Origin: Candidatus Binatus sp.
Lineage (GTDB): Bacteria; Desulfobacterota; Binatia; Binatales; Binataceae
Assembly (NCBI RefSeq): GCF_030646925.1
Contig: NZ_JAUSKL010000065.1
Coordinates: forward strand, 1 to 44,113
DNA length: 44,113 nt
Reading direction: 5' to 3'
Positions 25,085-32,436 of the stretch are shown here, piece by piece. Positions within the stretch are counted from its first letter, which is position 1. Every line of letters begins with the position of its first letter. A program made the position numbers and the translations under genes. The notes under the pieces were generated by a model, which ran no database searches, was not told the DNA's origin, and worked only from the letters and a program-made list of their open reading frames with translations.

Positions 25085-27853
25085 CTACTTCTTACTCACT
25101 TTACTCACTTTGACCGGATTGGTCGCCACCTGCCCCGGTATCGGCTGCCCCGGATGGCTCCCGAACCAGAAAATATAGTCCCGAATTGCTTTGATTTGTT
25201 CGTCCTGCTTGCCGCCCAGGATGTCGTCGGGACCGCCCGGATAGAACGACGGCATCTTGGTGCCCGGCTGGATCGACGGCGGATTCGCTATCCATGCCAG
25301 AATCCACTCAGGATTAAGCCGCTGATGAGCCAGCGCGAGGTCGGGCGCCCATCCTGACTCGGGACCTTCGGGCTTCTTGTCGCCCTGCTGATGGCAGCTA
25401 AAGCAGTTGAAGTAATCCTTCGACATCAGCTTGGCGCCCGCCTGCAGTTCGACCGGCGCGATCAGGTTCGTATTGATAAACATGTACGGCACGTCCACGT
25501 CCGACAGCCCGGTGAAATAATTCACGATCGTATCGTCTTCCGGATTCGACAGATGAAAGGTCGGCATCCGAATCTTCAGCCACGGCCTAATAGAGGTCGG
25601 ACCTTGCAGGAACGTGAACAGCCATTGCGGCTGCACCTTGGCGCCTTCGCCGTTCAGAATCGGCGGCGCGAAATTGATCTGATCCTCGGTGTAGAAACGC
25701 CGCACGTAGCCGCCGCGATTCTCGACGATATGGCATCCGACGCAATTGTAGTAATTGACCGACCGGCGGCCCGCGACGATTTGGGTCTGATGCTGCGAGC
25801 CGGGCATCCGGTAGCGCTCCTGCACCGTGCCTGAGGTAAGTCCCGCCAGGAAGACGCGCAGGTTCTTGATGTCAACATCGTCGAAGTCGAAATTCGGCAT
25901 CAACTGCTCGACGTCCTTGGTCGCATAGATGCGCGGTGACTGCAGCTTGTGGAACGTCCACGCATCCCAAGTCTCGGGAATCTCGGTCTCGTTGCCGAAG
26001 AACAATTCGTCGAGATGCTTCGATCCGAACGTCGTCAGTTCGACGCCGATGCGCGATTCCTTGTCCATCCCTTCGATTTCGTGGCAGCCAAAGCATCCAT
26101 ACTTGCGCACCAGCGCTTCGCCCTTCTTGACCTGATCGGGCGCCTTGAGCGCAGTCTCGACGCCGGGATCTTCTTTCTTCTCGCCATGCGTCATCACGAA
26201 CGCAGTCAGCGCCGCAGCTTCATGATCGGTCAAGCGTAGCGAGGGCATCGCAGTATGCGGTGCGAAGTCGCGCGGATTACGCAGCCAGAAATAGACCCAC
26301 GAGGCCGAAGTTTTCTCGGCGATCTTGCTGAGATCAGGGGCGAAGTCCTTGGTCGTGCGCGTTTGATCCGGCTTGAAGTTCGCCGCATCGCCGACCGGGG
26401 TGCCGTACTGGTCCGGCTCGATCGAGTGACAGCCCTTGCATCCAACTGACTCGAAGAGACCTTTGCCTTCTTCGATCAATCCCGGATTTTTCACGTCGGC
26501 AGCGAGCGTCGGCGGCGCGACGTGCGCCGCCGTCCAACCCTTCGACTGCTTCGACGAGCTATCCATCAGGTAGGCGGCGACCGCGGTCGCCTCTTCGCGC
26601 GAGAACATGAAATTCGGCATCCGCGTGTGCGGCCGGAACACGTGCGGATCGGTGATCCAGCGGACAGTCCACGACGGATCGAGCTTGGCCGACGCGAGCT
26701 TCAGGTAAGGCCCGATCTTCGGCATGTCCTCGTAGCCCGCGACCAGATGGCATCCCGCGCATCCCATCTGCTGGAACATCCGCTCGCCTTCGACCCAGTT
26801 GATCGCGATTGGCTTGCCGTCCGCGTCGTGCAGCGAGCCGACATCGAGGTGGCACTTGATACACCGCGACTCCATCTTGTCGCCCTTCAGCATCGGCGAA
26901 TCCCAATCGTGATCTTCGCCGTGCGCGAGGCGCACCGAACTCACCGCCGGGCCCTGGCCATCGTGACAAGGTGTGCATCCGAGCTTGTCGGGCGGATGCT
27001 TCAGCATGATCTGATCGAAGTTAGTATGCGTGCGAAATGGCTGCGGCGCAGTCTCGAAGCCTTTCTTGTCGATGCCCATGTGACAGCTTTGGCATCGATC
27101 TACTCGCGCGATTGCCTGGTCGAACGCGTTGCGATCGAAATCGTCGATCGACGTCTGCTGAATTTTCGGAATTTTCGGATAGCGGAACAGCACAACCCCG
27201 CGCACGGCGATCGGGATCATGTAGGTGTCGGCCTTCTCGATAAAGTCGTCGCGCTTGGCCGTCAGCTTTTTCATCTGTTCGGTCAGCGTTTCGGTCTTCG
27301 AGTTGATTGCCTCGATCTCATCCTTGACCGCTTGCACGTCGGCCTTGGCCTTGTCGGAGACGAGATTCTCCTTGGCGAGGTCCGCGTTCAGCCGATCGAT
27401 CTCCTGCTTGTATGGAGTCGCATCCTCTTTCGCCTGCAGCGCGTGGTTGTAATCGTACCATCGCTCGGTGAGGAACGACTTGGTGAAGCGAACCGCCTGA
27501 TCCTTGTCGTCGGCGACAACATTAAGATCGCGGAGCTTCGCGTGCAGATCGTCGAGCTTGGCGGCGGTGGCGCCCGAGTGCAATTCCTTTTGCGCCTCGG
27601 CCAACTCCTTGGACGCTTTCTGATATTCGGGATCCGCGTTGAGGCGCTTCTGCTCGTCGTCCGCATCCTTCATGTACTTGTCGTACGCGAGGCGGTCCCA
27701 CTTGACCTGGTATTCCTTCCACGGACGACGCGAGATGTTGTCGTCCCAGATCGACCAGACCGCGGTCACCAGCAACAGCGCGACCATCAGCACGAACAGC
27801 GCGCTGTATGATTTTCCTTCCTCGGTGGGATCAAGCCCCGGTCTGCCCGCCAT
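25085..27853 (-). CDS. Membrane-anchored octaheme c-type cytochrome
   Basis: A 922-residue protein with one N-terminal membrane helix (about 16-36), a long helical/coiled-coil region (about 55-210), then eight CxxCH heme sites at 254, 293, 331, 365, 472, 587, 704 and 817. Distal Met ligands are likely in the RMP, AMP and LMP motifs after several sites (e.g. 411-413, 535-537, 651-653, 763-765), typical of cytochrome c domains in tandem; the first three sites are closer together and lack such motifs. It is the fifth gene of the b6-like operon and probably takes electrons from the Rieske/b core in the periplasm. The closest named relatives are multiheme subunits of bc complexes in anaerobes and nitrifiers. 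Confidence 0.9.
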   Translation of the reverse strand: MAGRPGLDPTEEGKSYSALFVLMVALLLVTAVWSIWDDNISRRPWKEYQVKWDRLAYDKYMKDADDEQKRLNADPEYQKASKELAEAQKELHSGATAAKLDDLHAKLRDLNVVADDKDQAVRFTKSFLTERWYDYNHALQAKEDATPYKQEIDRLNADLAKENLVSDKAKADVQAVKDEIEAINSKTETLTEQMKKLTAKRDDFIEKADTYMIPIAVRGVVLFRYPKIPKIQQTSIDDFDRNAFDQAIARVDRCQSCHMGIDKKGFETAPQPFRTHTNFDQIMLKHPPDKLGCTPCHDGQGPAVSSVRLAHGEDHDWDSPMLKGDKMESRCIKCHLDVGSLHDADGKPIAINWVEGERMFQQMGCAGCHLVAGYEDMPKIGPYLKLASAKLDPSWTVRWITDPHVFRPHTRMPNFMFSREEATAVAAYLMDSSSKQSKGWTAAHVAPPTLAADVKNPGLIEEGKGLFESVGCKGCHSIEPDQYGTPVGDAANFKPDQTRTTKDFAPDLSKIAEKTSASWVYFWLRNPRDFAPHTAMPSLRLTDHEAAALTAFVMTHGEKKEDPGVETALKAPDQVKKGEALVRKYGCFGCHEIEGMDKESRIGVELTTFGSKHLDELFFGNETEIPETWDAWTFHKLQSPRIYATKDVEQLMPNFDFDDVDIKNLRVFLAGLTSGTVQERYRMPGSQHQTQIVAGRRSVNYYNCVGCHIVENRGGYVRRFYTEDQINFAPPILNGEGAKVQPQWLFTFLQGPTSIRPWLKIRMPTFHLSNPEDDTIVNYFTGLSDVDVPYMFINTNLIAPVELQAGAKLMSKDYFNCFSCHQQGDKKPEGPESGWAPDLALAHQRLNPEWILAWIANPPSIQPGTKMPSFYPGGPDDILGGKQDEQIKAIRDYIFWFGSHPGQPIPGQVATNPVKVSKVSKK

Positions 27854-27922
27854 CTGCTCTACCTGTCCTCAACTCCGCCCGCGGAGCCTGTAGCCCCGCC
27901 GATATGATTCCTTTGGATGCGG

Positions 27923-28099
27923 CTAGCCGCGCGATCCCCAATAGCCTTCGATAATGTAGCCGACCAGAAAAACCAGGATGCCGATGCCGGTGAACTTGTA
28001 CTCGTTGGCCATCCCCTGCGGCTGCGTGACTCCGATGTAGAGCGCGAAGCCAACGTCGGCGAGCCCCAGCGCCTGCAGGATTTTTGCAAAGATAAACAC
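27923..28099 (-). CDS. 58-residue membrane protein of the b6-like operon
   Basis: A small frame from GTG 28099 reading VFIFAKILQALGLADVGFAL, a turn with QPQGMANEYKF, then a second helix GIGILVFLVGYIIEGYWGS. It begins 15 bases after the stop of the subunit-IV gene and ends 69 bases before the octaheme gene. The hydrophobic profile (two helices with a short loop) and the packing support a real gene. It is likely a small subunit of the complex. Start is GTG or a CTG one codon earlier. I know no named family. Confidence 0.7.
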   Translation of the reverse strand: MFIFAKILQALGLADVGFALYIGVTQPQGMANEYKFTGIGILVFLVGYIIEGYWGSRG

Positions 28100-28114
28100 C
28101 AGGATGCGGCCACG

Positions 28115-29023
28115 TCAGATGTTAATCCAGGGCGTAACCAGGATGTACTTGATGTTGAGCGCGTGGCGCAGCGCCATCTTGATGAACACGCCGACCATCG
28201 CGATCAGCAGAAAGCCGGTGATACCGAAGCGCACCGGTCCCCACTTCTGCAATATCTCGGGACCGCCGCCCGGAAACGCCGACCGCGGATCGCCGGCCGG
28301 CCTAGCTCGTATCCAGTAGTAGAGCGCGATGTACGACAGCACGAAGTAGCCGCCGATCATCGCGAGCCCGAAGATCGCCGCCGCCATGTAATCGCGGATT
28401 CCGACCATGTACGGCAAATCGACGTTGGTCAGCGCCTCGACCAGATGCGGATCCCAGACCTGCCCCGGCCAGAACCAGTTCCATCCCGGGCCGCGGAAAA
28501 ACGTGCCGATGATGATGAACGACACCCACAGGATGTGGAATCCCATGAAGAACGTCATGATCTCGAACCATCGCTCGCGCAGCGTGTAGTAGCCGTTCCC
28601 TTTCGGATTGATGTCGAGATACGGAATCAGCATCAGGCCGACGATAATGAAGCTCGGCAACACCACGCCCGCGTACCACGGGTCGAAGAACACCAGCATC
28701 TCCTGCAGTCCGAGGAAGTACCACGGCGCCTTCGACGGATTGGGCGTGCGCGTCGGATTGGAGGGCTGCTCGAGCGGCGCATTGAGCATCAATGACCAGA
28801 TCGTGAGCACGATGACGATCAGGATCGACATCATGAATTCGCTGCGCACGAGGAACGGCCAGGTGTGCAGCTTTTCTTCGATGCCGCCGCCCGCCTTCTT
28901 GATCGGCACCTCGCTGCGCTTCGATGGACCGACCGCTGGTGTTGGAGCTCGCGCCGCGCCGCCCGCAGGGGCGCCCGCCGCGCGCATCACGATACCGCTT
29001 CCGTTACCGTCCTGGCTCGCCAT
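28115..29023 (-). CDS. Cytochrome b subunit IV-like protein (PetD/C-terminal cytochrome b)
   Basis: A 302-residue membrane protein corresponding to the C-terminal half of cytochrome b. After a 50-residue Ala/Gly/Pro-rich cytosolic leader come helices at about 63-82, 110-130 and more (seven or so in total, more than the three of PetD). The quinol-site region reads NPSKAPWYFLGLQEMLVFF, i.e. APWY (99-102) in place of PEWY, followed by DPWYAG (114-119). No heme ligands are expected here. It forms the Qo site with the b6-like subunit. Between them lies a 48-aa gene. Confidence 0.87.
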   Translation of the reverse strand: MASQDGNGSGIVMRAAGAPAGGAARAPTPAVGPSKRSEVPIKKAGGGIEEKLHTWPFLVRSEFMMSILIVIVLTIWSLMLNAPLEQPSNPTRTPNPSKAPWYFLGLQEMLVFFDPWYAGVVLPSFIIVGLMLIPYLDINPKGNGYYTLRERWFEIMTFFMGFHILWVSFIIIGTFFRGPGWNWFWPGQVWDPHLVEALTNVDLPYMVGIRDYMAAAIFGLAMIGGYFVLSYIALYYWIRARPAGDPRSAFPGGGPEILQKWGPVRFGITGFLLIAMVGVFIKMALRHALNIKYILVTPWINI

Positions 29024-29106
29024 GATTAATCTCTTGCAGTCACCATCAAGGCATTCGAGTCCGCGAGAATTTCCACCGAAGTCAGATGCTCAATCATAGC
29101 TTAACT

Positions 29107-29253
29107 CTAGCGGGGCGCGGCATCTTCATCGTCGGTCCACGGCGGCGGCGCCGCGAGGACGTACATCAGATAGAGCAGCACAATCATTCCGATCGGCACC
29201 GATAAAACGCGCACAATTCCCTGATGCAGGAACCATGAAAACACATCACCCAT
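29107..29253 (-). CDS. 48-residue single-helix membrane protein of the b6-like operon
   Basis: Frame from ATG 29253: MGDVFSWFLHQGIVRVLSVP, then a helix IGMIVLLYLMYVLAA and an acidic Pro-rich tail ending PPWTDDEDAAPR. It starts 18 bases after the b6-like stop, and 83 bases separate it from the next gene. Single-helix polypeptides of this size are normal subunits of b6f/bc complexes (compare PetG, PetN, PetL). Homology to any of these is not claimed. Confidence 0.7.
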   Translation of the reverse strand: MGDVFSWFLHQGIVRVLSVPIGMIVLLYLMYVLAAPPPWTDDEDAAPR

Positions 29254-29271
29254 CTAAATCGTCACCCAATC

Positions 29272-30045
29272 CTAGAGCGGTCCCGACATGCCGTCGCGGC
29301 GGATACGCCAGAAATGCACCGCCATGAAAAGGCTTGCCAGCAACGGAAAGAAGATGCAGTGCAGGATGTAGAATCGGAGCAGCGTATGCGGTCCGATTTC
29401 CGCGCCGCCGAAAATAAACGCGCGCGCATCGTAAACCGGGTTCACACCCAGCACCTCATGGAATGGACCGCCGTGCCCGAGCAGCGGCGTCGCGCGGGCC
29501 ATGTTCGAGCCGACCGTCACCGCCCAAATCGAGAGTTGGTCCCACGGCAGCAGGTATCCCGTGAACGACAGCAAGAGCGTCAGCACCAGCAGGATCACGC
29601 CGATCACCCAGTTGAATTCGCGCGGCGGTTTATACGAACCGGTCATGAAGACGCGGAACATATGCAGCCAGACCGCGATCACCATCCCGTGCGCGGCCCA
29701 GCGATGCATATTGCGCATCAGCATCCCGAACGGCATGTCGAACTCGAGATACTTCATGTCGGCGTAAGCGTATTCCGCCGTTGGCCGATAGTAGAACATC
29801 AGGTAGATGCCGGTGATCACGGTGACCAGGAACAGCAGGAACGTGATGCCGCCCATGCACCACGTAAACCGCAATCGCACCGTATGCTTCTGCACTTTCG
29901 ACGGATGCAGATGTAGCCATACGTTGCCCGACACCATCAGGATGCGGTTGCGGGGCGTATCCTCGTAACCGTGCCTGAAAATCGATTGCCAGGCGTCCGA
30001 GTCGGTTATCTGACGTTTGATTTCGTTCCAGTCCAACTTAGCCAT
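29272..30045 (-). CDS. Cytochrome b6-like subunit
   Basis: A 257-residue protein equal to the N-terminal four-helix half of cytochrome b. Heme b ligands are His114/His128 and His229/His244; the 14 and 15 spacing is that of b6f-type rather than mitochondrial bc1 proteins. Cys63 in TWCMGGITFL aligns with the Cys of plant b6 (YCLGGIT) that holds the extra heme ci. The protein even ends in SGPL, as chloroplast b6 does. It oxidises quinol with the Rieske and subunit-IV proteins. First gene of its operon, with a promoter at 30093. Confidence 0.93.
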   Translation of the reverse strand: MAKLDWNEIKRQITDSDAWQSIFRHGYEDTPRNRILMVSGNVWLHLHPSKVQKHTVRLRFTWCMGGITFLLFLVTVITGIYLMFYYRPTAEYAYADMKYLEFDMPFGMLMRNMHRWAAHGMVIAVWLHMFRVFMTGSYKPPREFNWVIGVILLVLTLLLSFTGYLLPWDQLSIWAVTVGSNMARATPLLGHGGPFHEVLGVNPVYDARAFIFGGAEIGPHTLLRFYILHCIFFPLLASLFMAVHFWRIRRDGMSGPL

Positions 30046-30092
30046 CCGCTACCAAGCTCCCGCGCCACCTCGATCCGGCGCGTACTCATCTG

Positions 30093-30120
30093 ATTATCTG
30101 CAAAATCCTGAGCGGTTCAA
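30093..30120 (-). promoter_or_regulatory. Sigma70-type promoter of the b6-like operon
   Basis: On the minus strand, TTGAAC (30115-30120) and GATAAT (30093-30098) are 16 bases apart. Transcription would start near 30086, leaving a leader of about 40 bases before the b6-like start. Confidence 0.5.
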
Positions 30121-30256
30121 TACGATGACGCACGCGTCCGGATCAAATTTCGGCGTAAGGCTACCTAATTGTGCCCGACCTCTGCAACAAAAAAGTCTGA
30201 TTGATCGCGCGCGAAAAAATTCTCATTAGAAAGGAGCAGTATCATATCCAGAATAA

Positions 30257-30661
30257 CTACTGCCCAGCCTTGGCTTTGCCACTCCCGGCGCGGCTGAAAA
30301 ACGAAACCGCCAGGCCATAAACGACCATTATCGCCGCCATTCCCATCACGCCGAGACCCGGCCCGATAAGTATTCCGGTCGCGCACAAAACCAGCCCGAT
30401 TACGAACAGCGGTATCGCAAACGCGATCGGATTGAACGGATCGTTCTTCGCGGTGCGCTCGGCGCTGGTCCGCACCAGGTCGGCCTGATCGGCGTCCTCG
30501 TTGCTCTCCTTCAGCAGGCTCACCGCGTAATCGGTGAGTTCCTGCCGATTCGGCATCTCGCGCAGCCGGTCGGCCAGTTCCTTGGCGAGTTGCTCGACGC
30601 GTTCGTCGTTCGCGTCGGACTCGGCCGCGCGTTCGGCGTCGGTTTTGATGGAATCAGCCAT
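30257..30661 (-). CDS. Membrane protein with acidic helical N-terminus, unknown
   Basis: A 134-residue protein: a charged, helical, possibly coiled-coil part (1-70, rich in Ala, Glu, Asp) and two membrane helices at about 78-98 and 103-121 (IAFAIPLFVIGLVLCATGIL, VMGMAAIMVVYGLAVSFF), with a short basic tail. Upstream of the b6-like operon, separated by about 210 bases holding that operon's promoter. A 16-base repeat spans its start codon (see separate entry). No family recognised. Confidence 0.7.
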   Translation of the reverse strand: MADSIKTDAERAAESDANDERVEQLAKELADRLREMPNRQELTDYAVSLLKESNEDADQADLVRTSAERTAKNDPFNPIAFAIPLFVIGLVLCATGILIGPGLGVMGMAAIMVVYGLAVSFFSRAGSGKAKAGQ

Positions 30662-30683
30662 GATGGATGGAATCAGCCATGAT
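30649..30683. repeat. Short tandem duplication over the start codon
   Basis: TGGAATCAGCCATGAT occurs at 30649-30664 and again at 30668-30683, a 19-base step. On the minus strand it places a second ATG (30680) 19 bases ahead of the gene start, out of frame, opening an eight-codon leader that stops inside the gene start. Confidence 0.8.
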
Positions 30684-30776
30684 CGATTGGATCCGTTTTC
30701 GATGCGCGCTAAGACCTATCGAACATCCGAAACGAGTGCAACGCACCCCCCAAAGCAGCGTGATACAGTCGGTGCG

Positions 30777-31301
30777 ATGGCAGCGTACTTCAGGGTGAGG
30801 TTGGCGTTTGCGATCTCGGTGGCGTCAGCCATTTTTTGCGCGATACAACCTGCGACCGCGATGGACTACGACACCCTGCACTGCTCGCCCAAAGTTTTGT
30901 ATCGTGGCGACACTTTGACGGTGGACCTTCCAGAGCCGCACGGCGGCTTAGATTTCGCCATCATGAACTATCAAACAGACACGTTCATGATTTCATTTGA
31001 ACCTAATGCGGGAGGCAAATATCCCGACACGATTGCCCCCGTAATCCCGGACCCCGAATTTGCCGGAATGAAGCAGATCAAGCTTCCTACCAGTTCTGCG
31101 CGCGGCTCCTTGTCCGATTCATGGGGATGGAACGGCCCCCATGCCTTGAAGCCGCCGCAGCTCATCTTCACGAAATCAGGTTCGTACGAAGTCGTGATGG
31201 GTACGCCTCGTGGGCCCGAATTCGCGGACTTCGATGCTTGCTGGGTGACGTACTTCGATCGTCCGAAGCCCAAAGACAGCGTCGAGAATTCCACCAAGTA
31301 G
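30777..31301 (+). CDS. Exported protein, unknown
   Basis: A 174-residue protein with a signal peptide (1-28, ending PATA) and a mature part rich in Pro, Gly and aromatic residues, with two Cys (in LHCSPK near the start and FDACWV near the end) placed for a disulfide. Beta-sandwich-like segments (YRGDTLTVDLPEP, GSYEVVMGTP) suggest a small secreted beta fold. The start at 30777 is chosen for the signal peptide; the frame is open further upstream. Family unknown. Convergent with the methyltransferase gene. Confidence 0.7.
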   Translation: MAAYFRVRLAFAISVASAIFCAIQPATAMDYDTLHCSPKVLYRGDTLTVDLPEPHGGLDFAIMNYQTDTFMISFEPNAGGKYPDTIAPVIPDPEFAGMKQIKLPTSSARGSLSDSWGWNGPHALKPPQLIFTKSGSYEVVMGTPRGPEFADFDACWVTYFDRPKPKDSVENSTK

Positions 31302-31327
31302 TGAAGGAATCAGGCGGGGGAACACGG

Positions 31328-31945
31328 CTACGAATTCTTGCGCGCGATGATCACGGTGTGCACCGAGAACGGGCTCACCTTACCGTTGCGCTCGAGCGTG
31401 ATCGGATGACCCTTCAGCACGTCCTGCTTGCGCAGCCGCGTTGACCATCCGAGCAGCTTGGTGATCGGGTTAACCAGCGTGTTGGCCAGCGCCACGATCG
31501 GATTCGCGCTCTGGAAATGCGTCGTCATCGCGATCCGCCCGCCGGGCTTACACACGCGCACCATCTCGGAGATCATCCTGTACGGATCCGGCACCACCGT
31601 GAGCACATGGAACGACGTGACGAAATCGAAGCTGTTGTCGGGAAAATCCAGATTGAGCGCATCGCCGATCTTAAGCTCGACGTGGCCCATATTATTTTCC
31701 TTCACCTTCTCGGCGGCGTGCTTCAGCATCGAGGCCGACGGATCGATCGCGACGATATGCGCATACGGCGGGTAGGCGTCGAGCGCGATTCCAGTGCCGA
31801 CTCCAACCTCGAGCACGCGGTTGCCCGGCCTGAGATTCAGGCTTTCGATAACTTCATGCTCGCGATCGACGAACACGCGCCCGAAGAAAAAATCGTAGAA
31901 GCGGGCCAGATCGGAATAGACGCGGCTCTGATGCGGTTCAGCCAT
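31328..31945 (-). CDS. Class I SAM-dependent methyltransferase (PmtA-like)
   Basis: A 205-residue Rossmann methyltransferase. The N-terminus YSDLARFYDFFFGRVFVDRE is typical of UbiE/PmtA relatives; motif I is VLEVGVGTGIALDAYP (about 45-60), followed by HIVAIDPSASML, IGDALNLDFPDNSFDFV and CKPGGRI. Best guess is phosphatidylethanolamine N-methylation at the membrane, but ubiquinone/menaquinone-type methylation cannot be excluded. No neighbouring pathway genes. Confidence 0.75.
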   Translation of the reverse strand: MAEPHQSRVYSDLARFYDFFFGRVFVDREHEVIESLNLRPGNRVLEVGVGTGIALDAYPPYAHIVAIDPSASMLKHAAEKVKENNMGHVELKIGDALNLDFPDNSFDFVTSFHVLTVVPDPYRMISEMVRVCKPGGRIAMTTHFQSANPIVALANTLVNPITKLLGWSTRLRKQDVLKGHPITLERNGKVSPFSVHTVIIARKNS

Positions 31946-32036
31946 AGTTCACTCCTTCGGTAAGCGACGCAGGAGGGCTTGGGTTATCGATGTCGAGGTT
32001 AGTGGGCTGCGCCATCCGACCAAAATCGATGCGCGC

Positions 32037-32231
32037 TCAGGCCGCCGCGTTGATACCGCGCAGTTGCCGCTTGACCAAGGTGATGTCGCGTTTGCGGAAT
32101 CGCCACTGCCGCCCTTTCTTGAAGGCCGGAATAATATTGCGGCGGGCAAATTCGTTCACGGTGTCCGGGCTGAGGTCGAGCAGGAACGCGACCTCGCGCG
32201 AGTTGAGCAGTATGTCGTCTTTATCGGCCAT
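32037..32231 (-). CDS. Helix-turn-helix protein (excisionase/MerR-like DNA-binding domain)
   Basis: A 64-residue protein that is one winged helix-turn-helix of the excisionase/HTH_17 type: ILLNSREVAFLLDLSPDTVN as recognition helices and PAFKKGRQWRFRKRDI as the wing. Start taken at 32231 (MADKDD); a start eight codons earlier is possible. Despite the name of the family, there is no integrase or phage gene close by, so it may regulate ordinary genes. Confidence 0.8.
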   Translation of the reverse strand: MADKDDILLNSREVAFLLDLSPDTVNEFARRNIIPAFKKGRQWRFRKRDITLVKRQLRGINAAA

Positions 32232-32436
32232 CGTAAGTCCAACAAGACGCCTCACTTCGGGAGATTGTCGGGACGCGAGTTTCTAATATGCGCCCACTGT
32301 GAATGTCAAGGAGACGGTCTTCGCCAACACGCAATTTTGCTCCGGCAAGGCTCTGCAGGGCAAGCGGGTGGCCGAATTTCCCGAAATCAAGGATGTTTGG
32401 CCTTAGAAAACGCACCGTTCGGCGGAATTTTCCTTA

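Noticed and set aside
26522-27811. 429-residue open frame opposite the octaheme cytochrome gene
   Set aside because: Its translation has no domain pattern, and the opposite strand encodes eight CxxCH motifs. It is a high-GC antisense shadow.
32037-32231. Excisionase as sign of a prophage or integrative element
   Set aside because: No integrase, attachment repeat or phage gene lies nearby; the domain is common in ordinary regulators.
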